Shown: positions 47,401-53,962 of the stretch, one piece after another
Position numbering within the stretch: position 1 is the first letter of the stretch
Layout: each line of letters starts with the position of its first letter
Origin: Trichoderma breve
Lineage: Eukaryota > Ascomycota > Sordariomycetes > Hypocreales > Hypocreaceae
Direction: 5' to 3'
NCBI RefSeq assembly: GCF_028502605.1
Contig: NC_079232.1
Location: forward strand, 5,766,001 to 5,830,000
Length of the DNA: 64,000 bases
Notes under the pieces: generated by a model
The model's input: the letters and a program-made list of their open reading frames with translations, nothing else
The model's database searches: none
What the model was told of the DNA's origin: nothing
Program-made: the position numbers and the translations under genes

Positions 47401-48453
47401 ATCTCGAATTTTGACCCATGCGTTTTTGTTCATCAAAAGGAACTTCTCATTGTTGCCGTCTGGGTCGATGATCTGCTGATTCTGGCAAAAGAGGAAGAAA
47501 CAGCACAAGTTTTCCGGCAAGAAATGTCAAAGGAATTTGACATGAAGGATGAAGGCGTGTGCACATACTACCTGGGAATGAATATTGAACAATCGAGGGA
47601 CGGAATTCACATTAACCAACGACGGTATGCTGAACAAGTACTCAAACGCTTTGGACTTGAAGAAATTACACCTGCAAAGACACCAATGGCGGCCAACACA
47701 ATACTCAGACGCGAACGAGACCATGTTGCAGCAGCAGACTTAAAAAACAGATACCAATCGATGGTGGGATCTCTGATGTGGCTGTCAAACATGACTCGTC
47801 CAGAAATGGCATATGCAACAAACTATTGCGCAAGGTTTACAGCCAATCCAAACCAACAACATATGGATGCAACACTGCACGTTATGGCATATTTGGCGGA
47901 AACACTTGACAGTGGATTGTTCTACCCACGAGGCACAAATGTGAACATTGTTGGATACTCAGACGCAGACTTCGCTGGTTGCCAAGACACACGACGATCG
48001 ACATCCGGCTACATTTTCCTTTTGGGGGGATGTCCCGTCTCATGGACCTCTCAGAGGCAGAAGTCGATGGCAACAGCCACAATGGACGCTGAATATATGG
48101 CAGCTTCTGATGCATGCAAGGAAGCAGTGTGGATGCGACAATTCGTAAACGACTTGAGGGTGTTACCCTTCATTGATCACATCCCACTATACATTGACAA
48201 CAACGCTGCTCTTAAGCTGACCAAAAATCCAGTGCTACACAAGAAAGCCAAGCACATTGACGTCCGCTTTCACTACATACGTGAAAGAGTAATGAAAAAA
48301 GGTGACGTGAAAACCCGACGGGTAAACACACACGAGAATGTGGCAGACATTCTCACCAAGGCACTACCGAGATTGAAACACGAAGGATTCATGGAAAAGC
48401 TGGGAATGGAGGCCTGGATCAACAAGAAAAAGAACACTGGCAAGGGAAACTGA
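41410..48453 (+). CDS. Copia Gag-Pol polyprotein with five Zn2Cys6-type clusters and an OTU-like region
   Basis: A single frame of 2347 aa. In order: Gag (about 1-240, LEWRKYFDRSAKSLGVWTLL), a variant zinc knuckle (CX4CX5HX4C from C261), a 300-aa unassigned region with Cys-rich CDLC and HCEC, aspartic protease DSGA (D621), integrase zinc-binding WHRRLGH (H766) and CPIC, integrase catalytic D833, D896, E930, an acidic stretch (about 1085-1180), five Cys clusters (1259-1288, 1312-1341, 1368-1397, 1408-1434, 1481-1510), an OTU-like segment (Cys1620 in ENLLCG, His1735 in QHYSGMRP), reverse transcriptase (VWVDDLL, D2020-2021), and RNase H (D2185, E2228, D2263). The clusters follow CX2CX6-7CX5-8CX2CX6-9C, the pattern of fungal Gal4-type DNA-binding domains. 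RT and RNase H active residues are all present. The ATG at 41410 is 131 bases after the LTR. Confidence 0.93.
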   Translation: MERKADFSQVRAHKLEGQHNYLEWRKYFDRSAKSLGVWTLLTGEEDAGMTEPTLEDNIVYVNTKVKNSTDVTIDSNRSLLQYQAAFEKWKDIKSRKSIARQLIDASLCDAIATEVEDLNNPRDICGYLKKQYAVSTDLMVVEMLTQAQSLKLWKCESMIDYINQHRELQSNLNRAHYDYPDAILMTNILSGLPKSYSDFIELWEWHKLQNLVTLPDIHTLTNRLMATEARKKVEQKSETRKGNNNNNRSGGQNSRNGTKKCTHSGCPNPDTHDTENCWTAHPEKKPQAVKNREAKKSTANGNDDDATGKNSKNQGGGGGRRITAFAFADVQHFRQLLSQSVEKIDDSDDTLENHADKEISNEAANNITVEEDAVDEEPITEVTDGKKVSHFEVPTKEDLRDKYRQTVHQLERAAVSQHPQLAFITKVLRFFAKKAIGRHLRIAEALHQRISKIQGCESLVETLKLLHNLLSGKHDLSDHSKWIVDIDGYTVSDGDPLVHIAMKLADVRHLDFEQEVCDLCQDVTKLPYHCECEYDLYDQHLDLDDPSQDYEMSTPPIPCSLHLTNSSKTTSEGPCQGERLGVKDCGTSGSGGCGKNVFDRVFACLGAAGAENVDRDSWIFDSGANMMVCNSRKWFTQWTPIQYTISTADFSNSLKIEGGGTCEVYVMNDDGKINTLEITEVAYAPNAHCNLMSTSHLGKKANLQGKWNKDWISIETPDGETLTLARENEGLYYVEAVVPSDDEENDADNAGFVGVINLQDEVWKWHRRLGHLGWQNMRDLLKMSTGCPLTDKQVQAALKTMCPICSLTKALVKIPREPARRRADQPGGLFHVDSWGPYHMPGYNGHRHFLFMVDDKTRYTWCEGYTRPADVPEVFKRMHKEIEKEYGITVRKWRMDGEFQKGEVSRYVKKHHMAVEPTIPYQHHMNGVGERGMRTVREKANPMMREKEVLRQLIQLFDNKTKESLRSTSMPENLWPCAMEQAVWYKNRSPSRALKNKMTPWEAFHGYKPNLSREHIFGSRMFVTLPPEKGRDALPKLHGQRGWMGYYVGCESESVYKVYSEEKHRVFRVSMARVDEGVGLDDEHDLPPMAKPDPPPENEEVVTDDETDECLSESSENLSPDDEDEEMIPETPEPMPNDDFWGDADDESDEYRPEADDDDSGMDSDDDDDGPPDAVSVSQQRLANFGDENERFMNQVSKYFYAPDKTRTDKQDQGENSENEGDEDATGELPMEEAAKYFTFVARKKKRDFSHIPLSSPKCRKCYLNERVCRRFSPNERCHQCAMLGVKCENDLTNAVPRSMRQKELPSNIPKCRKCFEYGAVCVRSSPDEKCAACIKYQRKCTNDLEGAVYMKQRPKKEKVDVPKEDKCHRCIMKERPSCDGKTPCNNCIERDVAESCLAEKVFYTPKCNRCAVKSQHCDRQRPCDKCKKMGEPCSYIDQEGLVTRTYGGQYILEKKKITLEEASAKVKKFVENISESEDECVNCRNFKRNCDGNKPCTACILRKGRHKTCTWNKPGYMAEKYITAPYEFNDTGIAFVDDWESHTWYSQGNATSLLKATKKRIGTNLPRRVPIESKKSLPLRNNHTPQNLSMGPEEARRAYEQSFPHGHELIETSGENLLCGVRAVSLSFQNQISQTQTPTPGQLMDLLENEEIRMFEQETGALARDNQNNFFIDQLGAALHLWGQQQESVMHIQLGYVLSNGATYLVPTPEHPENVVIWIHSSMVEGENENTLQHYSGMRPRQANERVAREDQDDQTGAAENSTSSSDDEPTRKRMRQNRRVDIDILDFAEADSMRTRTAVNAFVAMAMVAPDMDDVEPTNYGQAMKTSEAPMWQEAVDNELQSLIQNETYEVIGQKDLPKGKKTITGRWVFKRKVLYDNEKRQYFNKYKARLVAKGFQQQEGIDYEEIFATVVKSSSYKVLLAIAAKLGLTVYLMDVKTAFLHGTLDVEVYMKPPPGMNIKKGKILRLKKALYGLKQAPRLWYIRLTEHLFKLGFRISNFDPCVFVHQKELLIVAVWVDDLLILAKEEETAQVFRQEMSKEFDMKDEGVCTYYLGMNIEQSRDGIHINQRRYAEQVLKRFGLEEITPAKTPMAANTILRRERDHVAAADLKNRYQSMVGSLMWLSNMTRPEMAYATNYCARFTANPNQQHMDATLHVMAYLAETLDSGLFYPRGTNVNIVGYSDADFAGCQDTRRSTSGYIFLLGGCPVSWTSQRQKSMATATMDAEYMAASDACKEAVWMRQFVNDLRVLPFIDHIPLYIDNNAALKLTKNPVLHKKAKHIDVRFHYIRERVMKKGDVKTRRVNTHENVADILTKALPRLKHEGFMEKLGMEAWINKKKNTGKGN

Positions 48454-48556
48454 TTTTTTCGGAGAATTATTTGGATTTTTGAGGGGATTTTCGGCTGGAA
48501 GGATTTTTTTTTTTTTTTGGGCAATACATGTTCTTCAAGGTACGAAGGATCGAGTC

Positions 48557-48566
48557 AGGGGGAGAG
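48557..48566 (+). other. Polypurine tract
   Basis: AGGGGGAGAG immediately before the 3' LTR, the expected plus-strand primer site. Confidence 0.75.
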
Positions 48567-48780
48567 TTGGAGATGGACTCTGGAACCTTCGACCTTCATT
48601 CACCTGTGCGGCAACTTACAGTTGCCTTCAACCTTCATTCACTTGTGCGGTAACATACAGTGGCGGTGAAGTATGCAGCCAACCGCACATAAGTGAATCA
48701 GTCATGGATTGCCTATATAGCTGTCCTTCGTTAGCTAGTTAGTTTGCAAGTCACCTCGCACCCTTCTTCTCCCTCAACTG
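48567..48780 (+). repeat. 3' LTR
   Basis: 214 bp, reads identical to the 5' LTR. It is followed directly by the target duplication and the rest of the transporter gene. Confidence 0.95.
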
Positions 48781-48786
48781 ATTCAG
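48781..48786 (+). repeat. Target-site duplication, right copy
   Basis: ATTCAG, matching 41059-41064. Confidence 0.85.
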
Positions 48787-49489
48787 TGGATATTTAATTT
48801 TTGGGCTTATTATCGGCTGTTCCTACGATAAAATCACTAAAATCACACCGTTGTTCGTCTGCTTTTACGGCCTGATGCAGAGTTCAGGAAACCTAGGTCC
48901 TGGCGATATGTTAGGCTTGCTCTCTGCTGAAAGCTACGCAACAAGTATCAGGGGCTCTTTTTACGGCGCATCGGCTGCCCTAGGAAAAACAGGTGCTGCG
49001 GTAGGGACTCAGGCATTTACTCCGATTCAAAACAACCTGGGCAAACGGTGGACGTTTATTATTGCTGCTATCTGTGGTGTGGTGGGTATTTTGGTCACCT
49101 ACTTCTTTGTACCCAACGTGACGGGCGAGGATCTCGCCGTGCGAGACGAAAAGCTCAGAGCTTACTTGCTAGAGAATGGATGGAGCGGTGAGATGGGTCT
49201 AAAGGACGAAAAGGAACTGGTTGTGGAAGGGGATGAGGAGGTCGCCTCACCAAATGGTGGAGAGAAGGGTGTCAAGACATAGGAGCACCGAGCTTGAGTA
49301 ACGCGGTTGAGATATTGTGTTTACTTTCTTCGTAATAATGCTACCCTAATAAACACCGCTGCTTTCTTGGCTATCGATCAACAGGGAGCACAGGAGTATC
49401 ACACGTAAAATTAACAAGACCCATATTGACGCCTGAACTCTTCACAATGCTGGCGACTCCTACAATAATCTATCCCGCAGAGACGTCTT

Positions 49490-50021
49490 ACCAGCACATT
49501 CCTCCCTCGGGGATCAACTGAAGCTCCTGTACAAGGCAGGCTCTTTAGCCTCACACCGACAGCTACCAAGAAATCTCGACTGCTACAAGAACTTAAAGCA
49601 GGATCTGACTCGGATACTGAGAATACCAACTAAGCGAAAGGGAAAGCAAGAGAGCAAGCCGAGCTTCTATACATTATTTGCGACTAATGGGAGATTGATG
49701 GCGAGCGTATCACAGTCTATGTGCTTTATGCTGCAGGACAAGCCTTGCCTTTCTATAGTGGAGAAGTAGCTGGGTTGCTGGGAAAGTTTCATGAGTCAGT
49801 TATTGCTGAAAGCAATACCAGTTTCAGCCTATCCTCGTCCATGGACTCGATCCTGAAGACCGACCCCGCTGTAGTATTCCTCACTGGAGAAGGTACAGAG
49901 CAATCCTTGAGTAGCGTAATGCATTGCGCCCAGTTTCAGAATCGTTCGGCAGCCAAGAAACTGGTGAGAGCTGCCACCGAATTCTACAACGATTTCACAA
50001 GAAATAGCGACAGTAGGGGAA
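49490..50021 (+). pseudogene. LLQG-WKEGE family, C-terminal domain remnant
   Basis: The plus-strand frame reads APVQGRLFS, SRLLQELKAGSDSDTEN, then a stop, AKGKAREQAELLYIICD, a second stop, then WEIDGERITVYVLYAAGQAL and later LLGKFHESVIAES and VVFLTGEG. Each matches the 466-aa copy (PVQRRLFG, SSLLQELQADDESDTEDA, VLYANGQAL, LLGKFHEAVI, IYLTGEG) in order. The N-terminal half is absent. The frame ends inside the 19-bp minisatellite at 50003-50097. After the second stop an open frame of about 100 codons remains (49721-50026). Confidence 0.8.
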
Positions 50022-50097
50022 AGTAGCCATATTAGAAGAAAGTAGCGACAGTAGAAGAAATTAACGATACTAGAAGAAAGTAACGATAGTAGAATGG
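50003..50097 (+). repeat. 19-bp minisatellite, five units
   Basis: Units at 50003, 50022, 50041, 50060 and 50079, consensus AGTAGCGACAGTAGAAGAA with one to five changes each. A related 19-20-bp array ends the family fragment at 51150-51729. Both arrays begin inside the coding frame and encode its last residues. Confidence 0.9.
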
Positions 50098-50960
50098 AGC
50101 GATATTGCTTGGTTTGCAGTATACAGGAACGAAACGTGGGGGTTTTTTGTTTTACAATACTCTATTTACATATCTTCAATAATATATGGATAGTCGATTG
50201 GCAAACGCGTAGCTCGTCCTACATCCAAGTCTGGGTCTTCTTCTGCCTCAAGTTCGTCGATAAGGCGGCTCCGCTTTCGAGGCGTGGGCAGGGTAGGGGG
50301 TAAATAGGGTGTGGCAGGGAAAAGATTCGCTGGACAGGAGATCGTAGGACTCCTTCTTCCATTAATAGCCAGGGATTGTGAAAGTCGTTGGATGGAGTCG
50401 CTTCTGCAACCAGCTTCCTGAACTCGGTTTGGAAAGAATTGATGGAGTTTTATGGAAGAAAATTCACGAGCTCCTGGATTATGCGAAGATTGCCATCGGT
50501 AACGGCGCCGTTGTTCTGTGCGATGTGTCTGAGCATGCTCATTGTGACAAGATTGATAGACGCGGAGCTGACAGTGTTTTCCGCAAATTCTCCATCCTTC
50601 TAATGCAGGTTTGCTTCTGCTCCCTGCAGCATGTATGGCATATTCTGAATTGCTGCTACGCGTCGCTGGCGTTGGGAGCTTGCTGCGGGCCTGGGAGATT
50701 AGTTCAAGGCTTGACGTCGATTGCTACTGGGCGTAATAGCTTCTTGGCTATCTCTCATTGCCATAAATCGGCCCTGGGAATTACGACGGGCCGACATGTT
50801 GTTCTCGCTGCAAGAAGATCTTTCTTGTAGCTGAGTGAACTCTTCCCACGGAGGTAGATTTTGGCTAGCTGCGATTTGAGAGGATGACTGAACAGCGTCT
50901 GCGTATGGATGGATATACGCAAATATCCCAGCGAATGCCAGCACTATTCCAGTTCTCCGA
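50098..50960 (-). pseudogene. LLQG-WKEGE family, nearly full-length broken copy
   Basis: The minus strand reads NLPPWEEFTQLQE, MSARRNSQGRFMAMRD, MPYMLQGAEANLH*KDGE, MLRHIAQNNGAVTDGN, IIQELVNFLP*NSINSF, then after a frameshift PTPRKRSRLIDELEAEEDPD, YPYIIEDM* and PHVSFLYTANQA. All match the 466-aa copy in order. Three stops disrupt the first part. Two are exactly what CpA-to-TpA transitions would make (W of WKDGE to TAG, Q of the LPQ motif to TAA), as repeat-induced point mutation does. Confidence 0.8.
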
Positions 50961-51100
50961 ACTGCCGATCTATGCCGAGTCGAAAACCGCGGACATTAAA
51001 CTCACCACAAATGGCCAAGCAACATTCAACGCTCTCGCTCCGGTCCAACGCAGACTCTTTGCAATGACCCCGAAGTCGGCGAAAAGAATACCTACCTGAG
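50945..51100 (+). pseudogene. LLQG-WKEGE family, C-terminal tail fragment
   Basis: The plus strand reads KTADIKLTTNGQATFNAL then PVQRRLFAMTP. The first part matches KTPQVKLTTNRPTAFDAL at 57.7-57.8 kb (minus strand) and the second matches PVQRRLFGEA of the 466-aa copy, so pieces from two parts of the family gene are joined here. It abuts the oppositely oriented copy at 50098-50960. Confidence 0.6.
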
Positions 51101-51149
51101 TAGCCAATTGTTGGAAAAGCTCAGTAGCTTATTTTGAGCTCTAGTGAAA

Positions 51150-51729
51150 GAATAACCTAGGAGATCTAGAGCCCTTCCGCCGCTACGCAATCGAACGTGG
51201 ATACGACTGGGAAAGGGGCCTCATCGACGTAGAGGGATTTTATATCTCCTCTCATACTCCTGAAAACCCACCCGCACGTACTCCAGTCCAAAGTACATCT
51301 TTCAATTGGCGAGAATAGCTGCAGCCATACAACGCATCATCAAGCGAAGAACGAACCATGCCATCCAGAAATACTAGAGGGAGGTTTACCTCTATTCAAG
51401 GTTCTCCCGCAACGCCGACTGTGCCACAGGGAAGAAATCACCAGCCTGTTGCAACCTCAGACGAATATCCAAACCTTCTAAAAGGCGCCCAAGGCAATAT
51501 TGTGTGGAAAGAAGGCGAGGTTATTCAGAATTCTGTTGGTGTGACAAATGTCGCCAAAGCAGCGGTGAATATTCTTCGCCATCTTGTGAACGCTGAAGGA
51601 GCATTGGATGAGGAGGATTTCCAACAAATCAAAAAATTTGTTGATTTTATCAACGACGATGGCATGGAAAAGCATCTACAAGAGCTTTTACCTCAGCAAC
51701 AATCCACGCCCCAAGAAAGTAGCTGGTAA
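51150..51729 (+). pseudogene. LLQG-WKEGE family, N-terminal and core copy with a residual 123-aa frame
   Basis: GDLEPFRRYAIERGYDWERG matches GDLAEYRRYATERGYDWENG of the 466-aa copy; after FNWRE an in-frame TAG interrupts, then NASSSEERTMPSRNTRGRF continues. From the ATG at 51358 a 123-aa frame is open: MPSRNTRGRF, NLLKGAQGNIVWKEGE, AAVNILRHLVN, QIKKFVDFINDDGMEKHL. It ends ESSW, encoded by the minisatellite at 51718-51796. The C-terminal domain is missing. Whether the 123-aa frame is expressed is open; it resembles the 227-aa copy in starting at the same internal Met. Confidence 0.7.
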
Positions 51730-51796
51730 TAGAAGAGAGTAGCCAATAGTAAAAGAGAGTAGCTGATAGTAGAAAAGAGTAGTGATAGTAGAAGAA
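51718..51796 (+). repeat. 19-20-bp minisatellite, four units
   Basis: Units at 51718, 51738, 51758 and 51778 resemble AGTAGCTGATAGTAGAAAAG. It is related to the array at 50003-50097 and likewise marks the 3' end of a family fragment on the same strand. Confidence 0.85.
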
Positions 51797-51969
51797 AGTA
51801 CCAGGTAGTTATAGCAACAGATAGGAACTTTTAGCCATAAACAGCTCACTCGTCAATACGTCACCAACAAGGGATACGACTCCGTGGCAAACAGGTTAAG
51901 TCGATGCTGACGGTTGGTATACGGCGTGAGCAAGATGCTTTTCGTAGAATTCGACGCAGCTAAGACTAC

Positions 51970-53370
51970 CTATTTTCTTACGGCCGATCGCTGGGCCAGC
52001 TTGCTGCATGTTGACGAGGCGTCTAATGCCTTAACGGCTCCTTCACCAGTGAGATATATCGCCGCGGGGTCCATGCGGAGGACTGCTGGGATCCCCAGCA
52101 TGCCCATCGACTTTGCAAGAGTAACATTTATCTTGCCCTCTTTGATCACTGCCTCATGAAATTTGCCGAGTAACTTAGCGACGTTCGTGTCTCGGAGAGG
52201 CAGAGCTTGTCCATTCGCGTAAAGGACCGACACATGAATCTTCTCTCCTGCCACTTCCCAACAGTCTTCTAGGATATACGGCATTTCAGATTGCTCGCGA
52301 GCATTCCCTTGAACTCTGCCAGCATCCTCAGTGTCCGACTCATCATCGGCCTGGAGCTCCTGGAGAAGACTCGATGGTCGCTTTCGGGACGGAGTTGACG
52401 CCTCTCCGAAGAGTCTGCGTTGGACAGGAAGAGGCGCCACCTCCTCCTCTTCTTCCAGCCAGCTGTTTCTGAGACCTCCAGAAGGAGTCTCTCCTTGCAC
52501 GACATTGCCAAGCTGAATACGGAACTGTTCCATATTATCCTCGTTGATGTATTCCACAAGTTCCTGCGCAAGTTCTAGATCTCTGCCCTCGATGGTTCCT
52601 CCATTCCGAACAATGTGTCTTAGAGCGTTCATCGCCGCGGTGGCGATGTATGAAACGCCGGAGGCGTTTGCCTCGGCCTCTCCCTCCTTCCATACCATGT
52701 TGCCAACAGCGCCTTGTAGCAGATACGGCCGCTCTTGATCTTCCACCACAATCGCCTGCCTCCGATTCCGCCCGGTGCTTGAGGAAGCGGGTCTTGATGG
52801 TGTAGCCTGGGAGCGCGTAACGCGCCCCCGTCCTCGTGCTCCGGTCCCTCGTGCCGCCGGGGTAGCCGCCTGCTGTCGCTTCATTGTGATGAAGCGCCCT
52901 TCAGGATTTCTTGGTGTCATTTGATCTTCTCCACTGGAAGAAGCTTCGTCGGGTTGTGCAAATTCGACCCAGGGCGGTTGGTTTGGGGGAGAGTCAATGG
53001 GTCTTGTGGCGGCGGTTTGAGGTGTCGTAAGGTTTCCCTGAGAGACTTCTGTGCTCTCAATATAGGAGGTATAGTATGAGTTGATATCTACTGTCCCGTT
53101 CTCCCAATCGTATCCTCTTTCAGTAGCGTAGCGGCGATATTCAGCGAGGTCGCCAGGGTTGTCTTTTCTCCACTCGTTGAACCGGGCCACTGAGCTTTTC
53201 AGAGAATCAAGAAGGTGATCTTCTCTTCCGTAGAGTTGGAGAGCGCGAATATACCCTTCTTTGGTCAATCGCGGTGGATTCTTTTGGAGTGGTTGATAGA
53301 ATGAGCGTCGGAAGAGGGAGTCCCTAGAGCAATGCGTTGAGTCTTTCTCTGGTACACGGAATCTCCTCAT
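51970..53370 (-). CDS. Long member of the LLQG-WKEGE family, unknown function
   Basis: Uninterrupted 466-aa frame, the only long open copy in the window. N-terminal domain (about 33-105, including GYIRALQLYGRE and GDLAEYRRYATERGYDWENG), a Pro/Ser linker, an internal MTPRNPEGRF, a basic stretch with RGRGR, an AT-hook-like core (about 178-190), the family core (about 215-292, YLLQGAVGNMVWKEGE, AAMNALRHIV, LAQELVEYINEDNMEQF), an acidic linker with SRKRP, and a C-terminal domain (about 363-450, PYILEDCWEV, VSVLYANGQALPL, LLGKFHEAVI, IYLTGEGAVKAL). The basic patches suggest a nuclear or DNA-associated protein (inference). After the stop, the next codons (VVLAAS) still resemble the 49.5-kb copy (LVRAAT), so the original C terminus may have been longer. 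I do not recognise the family. The 654-aa gene lies 590 bp upstream on the same strand. Confidence 0.75.
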   Translation of the reverse strand: MRRFRVPEKDSTHCSRDSLFRRSFYQPLQKNPPRLTKEGYIRALQLYGREDHLLDSLKSSVARFNEWRKDNPGDLAEYRRYATERGYDWENGTVDINSYYTSYIESTEVSQGNLTTPQTAATRPIDSPPNQPPWVEFAQPDEASSSGEDQMTPRNPEGRFITMKRQQAATPAARGTGARGRGRVTRSQATPSRPASSSTGRNRRQAIVVEDQERPYLLQGAVGNMVWKEGEAEANASGVSYIATAAMNALRHIVRNGGTIEGRDLELAQELVEYINEDNMEQFRIQLGNVVQGETPSGGLRNSWLEEEEEVAPLPVQRRLFGEASTPSRKRPSSLLQELQADDESDTEDAGRVQGNAREQSEMPYILEDCWEVAGEKIHVSVLYANGQALPLRDTNVAKLLGKFHEAVIKEGKINVTLAKSMGMLGIPAVLRMDPAAIYLTGEGAVKALDASSTCSKLAQRSAVRK

Positions 53371-53962
53371 GTTCTGCCAAAAGCGTAGGAGGAAGAGTTG
53401 GGGAGAAGTCTAGGGAAAATCAACAAGCAACGCGGGTGTTTGTTTATAATTAAATTTCAGCGCACCCGTTGCCTAGGAACCGTGATTCACGGCCGTTTGG
53501 TACCAGCTGTCTTGTGTCGGTCCCCGTTATTGTGCCAGCCGGCGGCCGTCTGATGCGGAGTCGCCGTGTTTTCGCGGTCATTTCCAAGTGTGCAGTTCCC
53601 GGTGTGTGTCACTGCTGGTTTATATATACTTTGGAGTAATTTTTTTTTATTTACTAACTGTGATAAAGTGAAATTGCTATAGTGAATGTCTTTGTTGCAT
53701 TGGCGGTGATTCATGGTCCAGAGTTCTGTGGTTGATCCTTGTTGTCTTGTTTTGGTGATACTGGCTTTACTCTTTCCGCTGGCTGTTCATTCTATTGGGC
53801 AGAGGTAGACTATGGCTTTAACTGGTTGGATGTTCAGCATGATATTTACAGAGTTTTGCGTCCTGAAGATTTTAGTAAATAGAGACTAGCTCTGAAGAAG
53901 ATCGATAAATTCTTTTCTATTCTTCAAATTAATAGACATAGCTAGATACCGAGGCTGGCTGC
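53371..53962. other. Spacer between the two genes of the module
   Basis: 590 bp, A/T-rich towards 53640 and 53900. Expected to hold the promoter of the 466-aa gene and the 3' end of the 654-aa gene; no coding frame. Confidence 0.5.

Larger units (their letters stand above)
41065..48780 (+). mobile_element. Full-length Ty1/copia LTR retrotransposon
   Basis: 7716 bp: 214-bp LTRs that read identical, a tRNA primer-binding site next to the 5' LTR, one 2347-codon open frame, a polypurine tract before the 3' LTR and a 5-6 bp target duplication. Domain order protease, integrase, RT, RNase H marks it as Copia (Pseudoviridae type). Nothing visible is broken, so it may be mobile. Extra modules between NC and protease and between integrase and RT make the coding region unusually long for Copia. 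Confidence 0.95.
39861..49282 (+). pseudogene. MFS transporter (GIT1-like phosphodiester/phosphate permease) split by a Copia insertion
   Basis: Exons 39861-39995, 40122-40446 and 40512-41064, then resuming at 48787-49282. With the element and one ATTCAG copy left out, the coding length is 1509 nt (502 aa) in one frame without any stop, so the gene was intact before insertion. MFS signatures: DYLGRKTA in the loop 2-3 region, FGVGGEYPAASTSSSEA across the second intron, and CDRLGRRN in the middle. The C-terminal part (GSFYGASAALGKTGAAVGTQ) matches the glycerophosphoinositol/phosphate permease group. As it stands, translation runs 34 codons into the LTR and stops at 41167, giving roughly the first two thirds of the transporter. 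Loss of function is expected unless other copies exist. Confidence 0.88.
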
